A stretch of DNA of 64,000 bases from Undibacterium pigrum. Lineage in GTDB: Bacteria > Pseudomonadota > Gammaproteobacteria > Burkholderiales > Burkholderiaceae_D. The DNA is taken from assembly GCF_003201815.1 (NCBI RefSeq), contig NZ_QJKB01000001.1:1523215-1587214 (forward strand). Reading direction: 5' to 3'. The number at the start of each line of letters is the position of its first letter. The first letter of the stretch is position 1. The notes under the pieces are model-generated. The model was not told the DNA's origin. It ran no database searches and was given only the letters and a program-made list of their open reading frames with translations. Below are positions 15,919-25,207 of this stretch, in pieces. Position numbers and translations under genes: made by a program.

Positions 15919-18633
15919 ATGGCAACAAAAAAACAAGCACGTCAGCCCACACCCAAGAAATTGGCTGCCGCAACCTGGTCTGCATTGAGCGTCATGGCGA
16001 TGCTGGGCATGAATACACAAAGCGCATGGGCACAAGCAGAGAATGATCCGAACAAACCGCAGCGTGTAGAAATTACCGGCTCATCGATCAAGCGCATCGA
16101 TGCAGAAACTGCCTTGCCTGTGCAAATCATCAACCGCGAATCAATAGAAAAATCCGGCGTTACCACGGCGGCAGAATTATTGAGCAAAGTGTCGGCCAGC
16201 ACTGCTGGCCTGACTGACGGTGCCAGCTTCAGTGATAACGGTGGTACGCAACGCGGTTTCAATGGTGCCAACCTGCGTGGCATAGGTGTGTCATCCACCC
16301 TGATCTTGCTGAATGGCCGCCGCCTCGCCAACTTCGCCTCACCAGGCACTTCGTCTGGCGTGGATTTGAATTCCATCCCATCTGCTGCCATACAGCGTGT
16401 GGAAGTCTTGAAAGATGGTGCATCAGCCATCTATGGTGCAGATGCGATTGGTGGCGTCATCAATTTCATTACCCGTCCTGATTATCAGGGGGCAGAAATA
16501 TCTGCCTATGTGGGTAATACCCAGCATGGTGGGGCAGATAAAAAGATCGTTAGCCTATCTGGTGGTATAGGCAGCCTGAGCCAGGACAGATATAACCTCA
16601 TGGGCGTGGTCAATTTCCAGAACACTGGCGGCCTGCGTTCTACCCAGCGCTCATGGATAGGTTCAGCCTATCAGCCTGACATCAATCTTGATGTGGGCAG
16701 TTCCAATACTTTCCCGGCCAATGTACGTCGTACTACGGCCAGTGGTGGTGCCACAGGTTCACGCCTGAACCCCAGCGCACCAACTTGCAACCCACCTGCC
16801 ACGGTGTTTGCTGCTGACAGCTTTGTCGGTAGCAAAGCCTGTTTGTATGACTACATGCATGACACCGAGATTTTCCCAGAATCCCAGCGTGCGTCACTGC
16901 TAGGCCGAGCCCAGTTTGCCATTGATGCTGACAATACCCTGTTTGCAGAAGTGCTGCACAGCGACACCAAAACGACTTACCGCATCAGCCCATTGACGGT
17001 GACAAATCTGAATTATCCCGTCACTGGAATTTACTACCCAAATGACCTGATCACGACCAACAAAACACCTTTGCGCGTAGGCCTGCGTCTGAGTGCTGCC
17101 GGCCCGCGTACCAATGAAGTGAATGCAGTTGCACAACGCCTGATAGTTGGTGCCAAAGGCACAATCGCAGGATGGGATTATGATACTGCCCTGAATCATA
17201 GCGTCAGCAAGGTTGATGATAAATATGTCGATGGCTACGTCAGGACCTCGGCTTTTGACAGCGCCTTTTTGACAGGCAAGATCAATCCTTTCGGTCCATC
17301 TGGAACTGAAGGTACAAGCCTGCTGAATGCCGCAAAGATCAGCGATGCTGCGCGTCAATCCAGAGCGACTACCGATGCATTTGACATCAAGGCCTCACGC
17401 GAATTGTTTGCGATGGCAGGCGGCAATGCAGGCCTGGCAATAGGTGCAGAATACCGTCGTGAGAAACTGGAGTTCACCCCGTCTGCCCTGCTGGCCGCTG
17501 GTGAGATACGCGGTGACGGCGCTGCATCAGCCTATGGTGGCAGCCGTACCGTCAAGGCCCTGTTCGCCGAATTGAATTTACCCATACTCAGCAATCTCGA
17601 AGCCCAGGCTGCTGTTCGCCATGACAGCTATAACGATGTAGGCAGCACCACCAATCCAAAATTTGGCCTGCGCTGGACACCCGCCAAGGAAGTCGTGGTA
17701 CGTGGTTCTTACAGTGCTGGCTTCCGCGCACCAAGTCTGGCAGACATCAATGAACCGGCACGCACTGGCCAGACCAGCGGCATCTATAATGACCCGCTCG
17801 GTTGTATCAAGACCGGCAATATCGACAATACCAAGAACCCGGATTACTGTGGCATACAGCCAGACCTGATCAAGGGTGGCACGGCCAATCTGAAGCCTGA
17901 GACATCGAAGCAGTTTTCTGCCGGTATCGTGGTTGAACCCAGCCGCAGCCTGACTGCCTCTCTCGACTACTGGCGCATAGAAAAGTCGGACACCCTGCTG
18001 GCCAACGAAGGTGCTTACTTTAGTGACCCCAAATCCAATCCTGGCTATGCGATACGTGGCGCGGCTGATCCCAGCCTGCCAGGCATACCCGGCCCTATCC
18101 TGTCAGTCGATGGCCGCGTGAAAAATATAGGTTCGCTGAAAACCTCGGGCGTCGATATCAACCTCAACTGGAAGCTGCCAGAAAACAGTCTGGGCAAATT
18201 CAATGTCAGCCTGAACGGTACCTATGTCATCGACTACAAGACTCGTAACACGGCTGCCAGCCCGGAAGTGAATGGCGTAGGCATCTATACCGACACCCAG
18301 GTGGTACAACGCTGGAGACATACCCTGACATTTGACTTTGACCGTGGCCCATGGGGCGCGACATTACAACAGACTTACTACCAGGGTTATCACGACCAGA
18401 ATACCCTGGCTGATGGCAGCACTCGTGATGTGCCTGCCTATGTCTTGTGGGATTTGAGTGGCAGCTATAAGTTCAGCAAGGCATTCAGCCTGCGTGCAGG
18501 CATCAAAAACCTGCTGGATACCAACCCACCACGTTCCAACCAGATATATAGCTTCATTGCTGGTTACGACCCCAGCTATACCGACCCACGTGGCCGCTTC
18601 GTTTATATCTCGGGTAATTATTCGTTTAAATAA
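15919..18633 (+). CDS. TonB-dependent outer-membrane receptor
   Basis: This 904-residue protein has a long signal peptide ending near AWA-QA (residue 39), a plug domain (about 50-175, with VEITGSSIKR and DGASAIYGADAIGGVINFIT) and a 22-strand-type barrel ending in an aromatic-rich C-terminus (GRFVYISGNYSFK). AGGAG precedes the ATG. The absence of iron-uptake neighbours, and linkage to a secreted cyanophycinase and an RpiR regulator, point to uptake of an organic nutrient (oligopeptide or similar) across the outer membrane rather than a siderophore. Transcription stops at the strong hairpin at 18669. Confidence 0.95.
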   Translation: MATKKQARQPTPKKLAAATWSALSVMAMLGMNTQSAWAQAENDPNKPQRVEITGSSIKRIDAETALPVQIINRESIEKSGVTTAAELLSKVSASTAGLTDGASFSDNGGTQRGFNGANLRGIGVSSTLILLNGRRLANFASPGTSSGVDLNSIPSAAIQRVEVLKDGASAIYGADAIGGVINFITRPDYQGAEISAYVGNTQHGGADKKIVSLSGGIGSLSQDRYNLMGVVNFQNTGGLRSTQRSWIGSAYQPDINLDVGSSNTFPANVRRTTASGGATGSRLNPSAPTCNPPATVFAADSFVGSKACLYDYMHDTEIFPESQRASLLGRAQFAIDADNTLFAEVLHSDTKTTYRISPLTVTNLNYPVTGIYYPNDLITTNKTPLRVGLRLSAAGPRTNEVNAVAQRLIVGAKGTIAGWDYDTALNHSVSKVDDKYVDGYVRTSAFDSAFLTGKINPFGPSGTEGTSLLNAAKISDAARQSRATTDAFDIKASRELFAMAGGNAGLAIGAEYRREKLEFTPSALLAAGEIRGDGAASAYGGSRTVKALFAELNLPILSNLEAQAAVRHDSYNDVGSTTNPKFGLRWTPAKEVVVRGSYSAGFRAPSLADINEPARTGQTSGIYNDPLGCIKTGNIDNTKNPDYCGIQPDLIKGGTANLKPETSKQFSAGIVVEPSRSLTASLDYWRIEKSDTLLANEGAYFSDPKSNPGYAIRGAADPSLPGIPGPILSVDGRVKNIGSLKTSGVDINLNWKLPENSLGKFNVSLNGTYVIDYKTRNTAASPEVNGVGIYTDTQVVQRWRHTLTFDFDRGPWGATLQQTYYQGYHDQNTLADGSTRDVPAYVLWDLSGSYKFSKAFSLRAGIKNLLDTNPPRSNQIYSFIAGYDPSYTDPRGRFVYISGNYSFK

Positions 18634-18668
18634 GTAGTATCAATAATCACTTCCAAAGCAGCGCGTTC

Positions 18669-18701
18669 GGGGACAAGACTTGATGCTTGTCCCCTTTTTT
18701 T
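18669..18701 (+). terminator. Rho-independent terminator after the TonB receptor
   Basis: GGGGACAAG (18669-18677) pairs perfectly with CTTGTCCCC (18686-18694) over an 8-base loop and is followed by seven T residues. This separates the receptor gene from the cyanophycinase gene, which must then have its own promoter in 18702-18763 or depend on read-through. Confidence 0.9.
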
Positions 18702-18763
18702 ACATTCATGCCGATAGCGGCGAATTGAATCATTTACAATATCAAAAAATCAGGATGAAAATA

Positions 18764-20014
18764 ATGATAATTTCTCTGAAAAATACAGGCTCGGGCTTAG
18801 GTATCTTGCTCAGTTGTCTGGTTCTCTTACTCTGGCAATTACCCATGAATGCAAGTGCAGAAGACAAGTCACCGCAACAATCGAAAGGTTCACTCGTCAT
18901 CATAGGCGGTGCTTTGCGGGTCGATAATGCCGTGGTCTGGCAGCGCATCGTACAACAGGCTGGTGGCAAAGGCGCAAAGATTGCCGTCATCCCGGCGGCA
19001 GCAGGTAGCCCGGAAAAGTCAGGGGGATTTGCGGTCGAATCGCTGAACCAGCACGGTGCCCAGGCTTTTATGATCCCCCTGTCGGTCAGGCATGCGCAAT
19101 TCAAGCCCCAGGATATAGTCAGCGATCCAGTCTGGCTGGACAAACTCAAAGATGCCAGCGGCGTGTTTTTTACCGGTGGCGACCAGGGCCGCATCGTGCA
19201 GACGCTGGTCAAGCCAGATGGCGGCAAGACGGCAATGCTGGAAGCAATCTGGGCCTTATATCAACGCGGCGGTGTCATCGCCGGCAGCAGTGCTGGTGCT
19301 GCCATCATGAGTACCACGATGTTTTACGATGCCAAGCCTGTGCTGCCTACCCTCAAACTGGGTGTCACTGAGGGCAAGGAGATTGCCGCTGGCCTGGGCT
19401 TCATCGGCCCTGATGTATTCATAGACCAGCACCTGATCATCCGTGGCCGCTTTGCCCGCATGTTGCCTGTCATGCTCAAAAAGAATTACAAGCTGGGTCT
19501 GGGTGTTGATGAAAATACTGCCATGGTGGTCAGTAGCCAGGGTGAAGTTGAAGTCATAGGCTATAAAGGTGCGATCCTGTTTGACCTGAGCCAGGCCTCG
19601 ACCGATGGCGCACAAAAGAATTTTAATATCAGCAATGCCCGCATCAGTTATCTGGACCGGGGTGACCGCTTTAATTTGCATACGAAGACGCTGATACCAT
19701 CAGCAGACAAGCTACAGAACAAACTCCATCCTGCCCAGGCATACAATACCGACCAGCGCTTTTATCCAGATATACTGGCCAATACCGTAGTCACTGACCT
19801 CATGTTTCATTTGATTGATGGCAAACAGGAACGTGCCATCGGCCTGGCTTTTGGCATGGATGCGCAGCCTGAACTGGGCTTTGAATTCAACTTCAGCAAA
19901 GTAGCCGATAGCCTGGGTTATTATTCCAATGCCTCTGGCGCTGAAAGCTATACCGTGCACAATCTGCGTCTGGACATACGACCCGTGACCATGAACCTGC
20001 CGCTGTATAAATAA
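18764..20014 (+). CDS. Secreted cyanophycinase (S51 family)
   Basis: With the ATG at 18764 (AGGA 8 bases upstream) the protein has 416 residues; ATG at 18755 or 18680 are possible but have poor ribosome binding sites. A signal peptide (hydrophobic LGILLSCLVLLLW, cleavage near ASA-ED) indicates export. The core shows GSLVIIGGALR, FFTGGDQGRIVQ and the nucleophile elbow GSSAGAA with Ser176, the cyanophycinase/peptidase E serine. The family cleaves the multi-L-arginyl-poly-aspartate polymer cyanophycin to beta-Asp-Arg dipeptides. An exported copy implies attack on polymer released by other cells. The extra C-terminal about 120 residues are longer than in cytosolic CphB. General peptidase activity on another isopeptide is the alternative. 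Confidence 0.88.
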   Translation: MIISLKNTGSGLGILLSCLVLLLWQLPMNASAEDKSPQQSKGSLVIIGGALRVDNAVVWQRIVQQAGGKGAKIAVIPAAAGSPEKSGGFAVESLNQHGAQAFMIPLSVRHAQFKPQDIVSDPVWLDKLKDASGVFFTGGDQGRIVQTLVKPDGGKTAMLEAIWALYQRGGVIAGSSAGAAIMSTTMFYDAKPVLPTLKLGVTEGKEIAAGLGFIGPDVFIDQHLIIRGRFARMLPVMLKKNYKLGLGVDENTAMVVSSQGEVEVIGYKGAILFDLSQASTDGAQKNFNISNARISYLDRGDRFNLHTKTLIPSADKLQNKLHPAQAYNTDQRFYPDILANTVVTDLMFHLIDGKQERAIGLAFGMDAQPELGFEFNFSKVADSLGYYSNASGAESYTVHNLRLDIRPVTMNLPLYK

Positions 20015-20327
20015 GGCAGACCTGCACCAGACTCCATCAAACAGGATAGTCTTGGCACTATCCTGCGATCTACACTTCCTCAGCACACGATCCTTGCCCT
20101 AATTTGTCGTTTGTTTGCAAATTCTTCCTCTCAGGCATCTGAGCTTCACTTACAATCAAGATAACGCTCGCGTCCTGCACCTTGCAGGCTGCGCTGCGCG
20201 ATCGTCAATTAATAAACTATGCGGACCTGCCCTAATGTAGGCGGATTAGCCTGAGGTGATAGCCGTTCTTCTCTCTCGCATCCGCCCGGCATTGCGGTAT
20301 GCTGCAGCAAACCAGTGAGACCACACC
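20015..20327. other. 313-bp spacer between cyanophycinase and chemoreceptor genes
   Basis: It contains a perfect 9-bp hairpin (CAGGATAGT 20042-20050 / ACTATCCTG 20057-20065) without a T-run, possibly the end of the cyanophycinase transcript. There is a GC-rich dyad near 20166-20205 around CCTGCACCTTGCAGG, and a GGCGGAT (20240-20246) / ATCCGCC (20280-20286) pair. No plausible ORF was found. Confidence 0.5.
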
Positions 20328-21938
20328 ATGAAACTCAGCACCCGCATCATCTTGCTGTGCGCCATCACCCTGTTTGGCATTTCCGTAATTTCTGCCATTT
20401 CCTTATATTCCCTGCGCCAGACCATGACCAAGGAGCGCACTGAGCAGATTTCCAATATGGTGGAAATGGCCCATGCCGCCATAGCAAAAGCCTATGCACT
20501 GGAACAGTCAGGCAAGCTCTCACGTGAAGATGCGCAAAAACAGGCCAAGCTGGCGATTGCCAGTTTCCATAAAGATGAAATGTATTTCTTTGTACGTGGC
20601 TATAACGATGATTTATTGCTTGTACACCCCAAGGCGGACCGCATAGGTGTACCGCAAAAGGATATGAAGGAATCTGGAGACCGTTACCGTGCCTCCCTGG
20701 AAAAAAATAAAATAGGGATAGTGCAAGCCCTGGGCACACGGCCAGGCGTACAAGGCCAGGTTGAGAAAATATATGCCGTCATGCGCTTCACTCCGTGGGA
20801 ATGGCTGGTAGGCACCGGTACATATCTGGACGATATTAACGAAGCCTTCTGGCATCAGGCTGGCATCCTGCTCGGCCTGGGATCCCTCATGATGGCAATG
20901 GTCGGCGCCCTCGCCTGGCACATGACACGCACGATTCTCGGCCAACTGGGTGGAGAGCCCGCTTATGCGGCCGAGGTAGTCGGCCATATAGCCGAAGGTG
21001 ACCTGACTGCAGACATACAAGTCAAGGATAATGATCAGTCCAGCTTGCTGTTTGCAATAAAGAGCATGCGCGACAAGCTGGCATCGGTCGTCAGCGAAGT
21101 GCGTACTGGTTCAGAATCGATTGCCACCGCTTCTGGCGAAATCGCTTCCGGCAACCTGGATTTGTCTAACCGCACCGAGCAGCAAGCAGGCGCGCTGGAA
21201 GAAACCTCATCCACGATGGAAGAACTGACTTCCACCGTCAAACAAAATGCCGACAATGCCAGACAGGCCAATCAACTGGCGATCTCGGCGTCTGAAGTGG
21301 CAACTCAAGGCGGCAGCGTCGTCGGCAAAGTGGTGGCGACCATGGGTTCCATTAATGAGTCATCGAAAAAAATCGTCGATATCATCAGCGTCATTGATGG
21401 CATTGCCTTCCAGACCAATATCCTGGCCTTGAATGCAGCTGTTGAGGCTGCGCGTGCTGGTGAACAGGGACGTGGTTTTGCCGTGGTTGCCAGTGAAGTG
21501 CGCAACCTGGCACAACGCTCGGCTTCTGCTGCCAAAGAAATCAAGACCCTGATAGACAGCTCGGCAGAAAAAGTGGAAGAAGGTGGCAAGCTGGTTGCCA
21601 TCGCCGGTTCTACCATGGATGAGGTGGTTGCCAGCGTCAGGCGTGTGACCGATATCGTCGCCGAGATTGCCTCCGCCAGCCAGGAGCAAAGCTCAGGCAT
21701 AGAACAAGTCAATCATGCCATCGTTGATATGGATAATATGACGCAGCAAAATGCGGCCCTGGTGGAGCAGGCTTCAGCTGCTGCCCAGGCCATGAATGAA
21801 CAGGCAGCCAGTCTGGCGCAGGTAGTGAATATCTTCAAGGTGCATACAGCAGCACATTCAGCACCCCAGGTTCACCCGGCACGCGCACAGGCAAGAACGA
21901 GCTCAGCACAAGCGACTCAGCCACCTCGTCTGCGCTAA
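20328..21938 (+). CDS. Methyl-accepting chemotaxis protein with periplasmic Cache domain
   Basis: The 536-residue receptor has a first membrane helix (5-28), a single-Cache-type sensor (about 35-165, with [13 protein letters not shown] and [12 protein letters not shown]), a second helix (about 182-203), HAMP (about 204-258) and a signalling domain whose hairpin tip reads [20 protein letters not shown]. Sensors of this type usually bind small carboxylates or amines. No CheR-tethering pentapeptide is present at the C-terminus. It is monocistronic; the next gene is convergent after 19 bp. Ligand unknown. Confidence 0.95.
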   Translation: MKLSTRIILLCAITLFGISVISAISLYSLRQTMTKERTEQISNMVEMAHAAIAKAYALEQSGKLSREDAQKQAKLAIASFHKDEMYFFVRGYNDDLLLVHPKADRIGVPQKDMKESGDRYRASLEKNKIGIVQALGTRPGVQGQVEKIYAVMRFTPWEWLVGTGTYLDDINEAFWHQAGILLGLGSLMMAMVGALAWHMTRTILGQLGGEPAYAAEVVGHIAEGDLTADIQVKDNDQSSLLFAIKSMRDKLASVVSEVRTGSESIATASGEIASGNLDLSNRTEQQAGALEETSSTMEELTSTVKQNADNARQANQLAISASEVATQGGSVVGKVVATMGSINESSKKIVDIISVIDGIAFQTNILALNAAVEAARAGEQGRGFAVVASEVRNLAQRSASAAKEIKTLIDSSAEKVEEGGKLVAIAGSTMDEVVASVRRVTDIVAEIASASQEQSSGIEQVNHAIVDMDNMTQQNAALVEQASAAAQAMNEQAASLAQVVNIFKVHTAAHSAPQVHPARAQARTSSAQATQPPRLR

Positions 21939-21957
21939 ATCCTCGCTCATTCAATCC

Positions 21958-23535
21958 TCAGTCAAGGAATATTTGATTCCTCAAGCTATCAACCATGCGC
22001 AGGCGCTGCTGGGCCTGCGCACTTGCTGAAGCATGCGGGCCAGTATTCACTTGCAGGTTGATCTTGCTGTCTTGCGTGTCTGGATGGTTTTGGGTGCTGA
22101 CCAGCTTGCCAAACTCAACTCTGGACACGGTTAGCAATCTATCGCTACTCTTTTCCAGACTTGCACTATTCAACTGGTTTTTATCAAAGCCCAGAACCAG
22201 CTTGCTGCTGGCATGGTCTTCTACCTTGGAATAGCGGTAATTTTGCGAACCCATGTCTCCAGTCAACACCGGCTTTACATCTGATTTTAATTCCTGATGA
22301 AAGGCAGCACTCAGTCTGGAATCAAGTATCTGGCTGATATTGCCATTGGCTGCATGGCCCTGCTGTGTCGTCTTTTGACTGACTTGATAATTGAAATAAT
22401 CACTTTCCTGCAAACGCGCCGGATTGGGTGTACTCACCACACCGCCGATTTTTGCGCTGAAATCAGCAAGCCCTGTGAGCAAAGGCTGGGCAGCGTCATC
22501 CCAAAAACTTGGTGCGCGGCCTGGTAACTGCGTACTTAAATCAGAACCATCTTCTTCGGTATTGATTTTTTGCATGATGGAGAATGCATCCTTGTAGAGC
22601 GATACCAGCTCTTTGTCAGCACTGCCACGATTGCCTGCATTATCGATTTGCCCAAGAAATAGCTGTATTGCCTTATTTCTTTGCGCAGCATTACCGCGCA
22701 AGCCAGGATTGTCATGGCTGACGTCAATGTCTATCTCTCCACTGGCCGATTTTATGTTGAGCTGATGGTGGGATTGATTGATATTAAAATTCAATTCCTG
22801 CTCACCGACTTTGATATCCAGCTTGAGCGAACTGATGGCAAAGGTGTCGAAGCTGGCCAGTGCATCGAGATTGATACGCTGGTCGGCAAAATAACTATTG
22901 GCCGTTTTCTCCAGGCCAGCCGCCAGTTTTTCCAGAGCTCTGCTCTCGGACTCAGTCAGTTCAGCACTGCTACTGGCTTCCACACTCAGGCCATCAACAT
23001 TACTTTTGATAGAAAATTCTACACTGCGCCCAGATGCCAGCGTGACACTCAAGCCCAGGCTTTGATCTGCATGCTCGCGCAAATTATTCAACCTTGCCTG
23101 GCTCAGTTCTGCCACATTCTGGCTGGCACTTGCCTGAGCAGGATAGCTGCCAATCACTGCCTGCTTGAATTCACCATGCGTGGTTTGAAAACGCTCAATC
23201 AAGCCAGAGGCAACACCATTGAAACGCCCGGCCACTGTAGTCGACCTGGCATTTTTCTCCAGCATATAGCTAAGAGTATCATCGCTTTTGTTTTCCAGCC
23301 ATTGAGTAGCCGGAGCAGGAACAGACCCAGTTTGATCATATGTCTGCGGCACCAACACCGTACGTGCTGTACGCAAGTTCAGTTGATAAGAAGGTGTTGC
23401 CGCTGGCGAACTGGCAGCATCCACAGGCAATGCGGCACTGCCTGCTGATTTATCCAGCACCAGGGCCTGGCTTGCACCAGCAGCCACATTGAGCTGCGTT
23501 GCTGCCGCGCCCAGACTAGAAAGAGTAGTCGTCAT
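21958..23535 (-). CDS. Hypothetical protein, 525 residues, no recognised domain
   Basis: I do not recognise a family. The protein is rich in Ala, Ser, Asn and Gln, lacks cysteine, and has no signal peptide or membrane helix. The N-terminal 75 residues look disordered (Ala/Ser/Pro-rich). The middle (about 160-290) alternates short hydrophobic strands such as LKLDIKVGEQELNFNI and LNIKSASGEIDIDV, suggesting beta structure, and the remainder is polar. The composition resembles surface, flagellar-accessory or secreted repeat proteins without a Sec signal, but no function is claimed. Codon use matches its neighbours. AGGATG lies upstream of the ATG. It is convergent with the chemoreceptor gene. Confidence 0.8.
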   Translation of the reverse strand: MTTTLSSLGAAATQLNVAAGASQALVLDKSAGSAALPVDAASSPAATPSYQLNLRTARTVLVPQTYDQTGSVPAPATQWLENKSDDTLSYMLEKNARSTTVAGRFNGVASGLIERFQTTHGEFKQAVIGSYPAQASASQNVAELSQARLNNLREHADQSLGLSVTLASGRSVEFSIKSNVDGLSVEASSSAELTESESRALEKLAAGLEKTANSYFADQRINLDALASFDTFAISSLKLDIKVGEQELNFNINQSHHQLNIKSASGEIDIDVSHDNPGLRGNAAQRNKAIQLFLGQIDNAGNRGSADKELVSLYKDAFSIMQKINTEEDGSDLSTQLPGRAPSFWDDAAQPLLTGLADFSAKIGGVVSTPNPARLQESDYFNYQVSQKTTQQGHAANGNISQILDSRLSAAFHQELKSDVKPVLTGDMGSQNYRYSKVEDHASSKLVLGFDKNQLNSASLEKSSDRLLTVSRVEFGKLVSTQNHPDTQDSKINLQVNTGPHASASAQAQQRLRMVDSLRNQIFLD

Positions 23536-23689
23536 ATCAAGTGTACATCCTGGAAATAAATTCTTGCATTACGTTCAATTGATTAACGACAAGTTTTTAT
23601 TTTTCTTTAGTAAATACACATCAAAATTGCAGCGATCATTGAGAAATAACTGAGAAATAACTGAGAAAAATTTATCTTGCTTCGATCAT

Positions 23690-23722
23690 AAAAAAAGAGA
23701 TGCCTGAGCATCTCTTTTTTTT
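23690..23722. terminator. Bidirectional rho-independent terminator
   Basis: GAGATGC and GCATCTC flank a 4-base loop (23704-23707), with seven A residues on the left and at least seven T residues on the right, so it can terminate in both directions. On the minus strand it ends the TonB-domain gene starting at 24104. Confidence 0.9.
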
Positions 23723-23759
23723 AAGCACCTTGCTGATACAAATGATCAGCAAGTTTACA

Positions 23760-24104
23760 TCAGGACAGGCTCCAGACATATTCCAGCTTGGTCCAGGCTT
23801 GCTGAGGTTTGCCATCTTTGGCGCCTGGTTTGAATTTGCAGGAAGAGTAAATTTTTTGTGTTGCCTTATCCAAAGCCTTGGAGCCACTGGATTTCTCTAC
23901 CTTGGAATCAACTACCGCACCATCAGGGCCCACCAGTATCGACAAAACTACGGTACCGGTTTCTTCATTCATCAATGCTGATTTTGGGTAAACCGCTTTT
24001 TCGCAAGTTTGCTTGTCAACGGAAGGAGCGATTTCACTGGCAAATGCTGGAACAGAAGAAATAGCAGAAACGAATAGCGCAGCGGCGAGAATTGATTTTT
24101 TCAT
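23760..24104 (-). CDS. Small secreted TonB C-terminal domain protein
   Basis: The ATG at 24102-24104 gives 114 residues beginning with a clear signal peptide (MKKSILAAALFVSAIS, cleavage near AFA-SE). The upstream in-frame extension to 24194 is hydrophobic but would disrupt this signal. The mature part is a TonB C-terminal fold: KAVYPKSALMNEETGTVVLS, then VGPDGAVVDSKVEKSSGS and the C-terminal FKPGAKDGKPQQAW. Unlike true TonB it has no membrane anchor or proline-rich spacer, so it cannot itself transduce energy. Two cysteines in the mature part may form a disulfide. Function is unknown. Confidence 0.85.
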   Translation of the reverse strand: MKKSILAAALFVSAISSVPAFASEIAPSVDKQTCEKAVYPKSALMNEETGTVVLSILVGPDGAVVDSKVEKSSGSKALDKATQKIYSSCKFKPGAKDGKPQQAWTKLEYVWSLS

Positions 24105-24424
24105 GGGAGTGATGAGAATGACGAAGAAATAGACAGAAAACAAAGAAAAGAACGAGATTGCCATATGGAAACAGGTGCGTATTTTACTGCACAATTTTTC
24201 CTCAGAGCAATTCTTTTCAGCTGGAATATCGCTCTCGATTGTTAAAGATTGTGCCCATCAATATCACATAAACTTCGCGTTACACTATGGCAAGACAGTC
24301 TTGCAAGCTGTTGCTTGATGACATGAACACTTTGCCTTTTTCCCCTATCTCCACTAGTCTTAATCAGGCAGTAATTACCAACTTATATGAATCAAAAAGA
24401 ATAATTATTGAGTGGGAGACAAAA
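24105..24424. other. 320-bp divergent spacer
   Basis: This AT-rich region lies between the divergent TonB-domain and Cache-domain genes and should hold both promoters. An ORF-like extension upstream of 24425 lacks a ribosome binding site. No repeat or ordered operator was recognised. Confidence 0.5.
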
Positions 24425-24877
24425 ATGAAATTCGTCAAATTTCTACTTGCAATGCTGCTAACAAGCCAGTTATCGCTGGCATTGGCTGAAGATAATCCTG
24501 CTGATGCAATTGCCATGGTCGACAAGGGCCTGGCCTATATGCAAAAGAATGGTAAAGATGCGCTGGTGCAGGAAATTAATAACAAGAATCCGGAATTTAT
24601 CAATGGCTCTATCTACCTGTACTTGCGTGGCATGGATGGCGTCGTTATCGCTCATCCTATCAACCCCAAACTGGTAGGCAAAAACATGCTGGACTTGCCC
24701 GATGCCGATGGCAAATACTATCGCAAGGACATCATTGCCCTGGCCAAAAGCAAGGGCAAAGGCTGGGTCGATTATCGCTATAACAATCCGGTATCCAAAC
24801 AGGTAGAAAACAAGACTACTTATATTTTGCGCAATAATGACGTGATACTGGAAGCTGGCATATATAAAGCAAAATGA
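24425..24877 (+). CDS. Secreted stand-alone single-Cache domain protein
   Basis: The ATG at 24425 is chosen because GGGAG lies 7 bases upstream and a signal peptide follows (MKFVKFLLAMLLTSQLSLALA). The mature about 130 residues form one Cache-type sensor domain (FINGSIYLYLRGMDGVVIAHP, GKNMLDLPDADGKYYRKDII, KGKGWVDYRYNNP), related in layout to the sensor of the chemoreceptor at 20328. There is no membrane helix or output domain. Solitary periplasmic Cache proteins may act as soluble ligand binders that present a ligand to a membrane receptor; this is inference. Confidence 0.88.
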   Translation: MKFVKFLLAMLLTSQLSLALAEDNPADAIAMVDKGLAYMQKNGKDALVQEINNKNPEFINGSIYLYLRGMDGVVIAHPINPKLVGKNMLDLPDADGKYYRKDIIALAKSKGKGWVDYRYNNPVSKQVENKTTYILRNNDVILEAGIYKAK

Positions 24878-25207
24878 AAGACTGTCACCTTTGACTCAAA
24901 TGCTTTTGACTTGTATTTCCCTCAGGCTTGTATAAAGGTATCGATAAAATCGATACCTTCCTCTCCGTTTTTGCTGCATCCCTCTCTTAATTCATATTCC
25001 ACGCATTTGCCCAAGCCTTGCGTGCGGCATCGCACAGACGACAAAATCGACCCGCGGTAACTTCTGACAATGCTTCATGGCAAAAAATAGTTTGCATGGG
25101 CAGGAATTTGCAGCGAAAAGGTGTCAATCCCAGCGCCTTAAATCCATGCCTTTCTTGCGACTGTTTTTGGCCGTTTACACTCTGCAAATGCTTATAAGGA
25201 ACCAGCC
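24878..25207. other. 330-bp spacer with an 11-bp perfect hairpin
   Basis: AAGGTATCGAT (24935-24945) and ATCGATACCTT (24949-24959) form a perfect stem with a 3-base loop, followed by CCTCTCCGTTTTT; it probably terminates the Cache gene. The remainder (24975-25207) leads to the GGDEF-EAL gene and shows no convincing gene. Confidence 0.6.

Noticed and set aside
20240..20286. GGCGGAT...ATCCGCC inverted pair as a terminator
   Set aside because: The 33-base loop and lack of a T-run make a terminator unlikely; it may be a decayed repeat but was too weak for a separate call.
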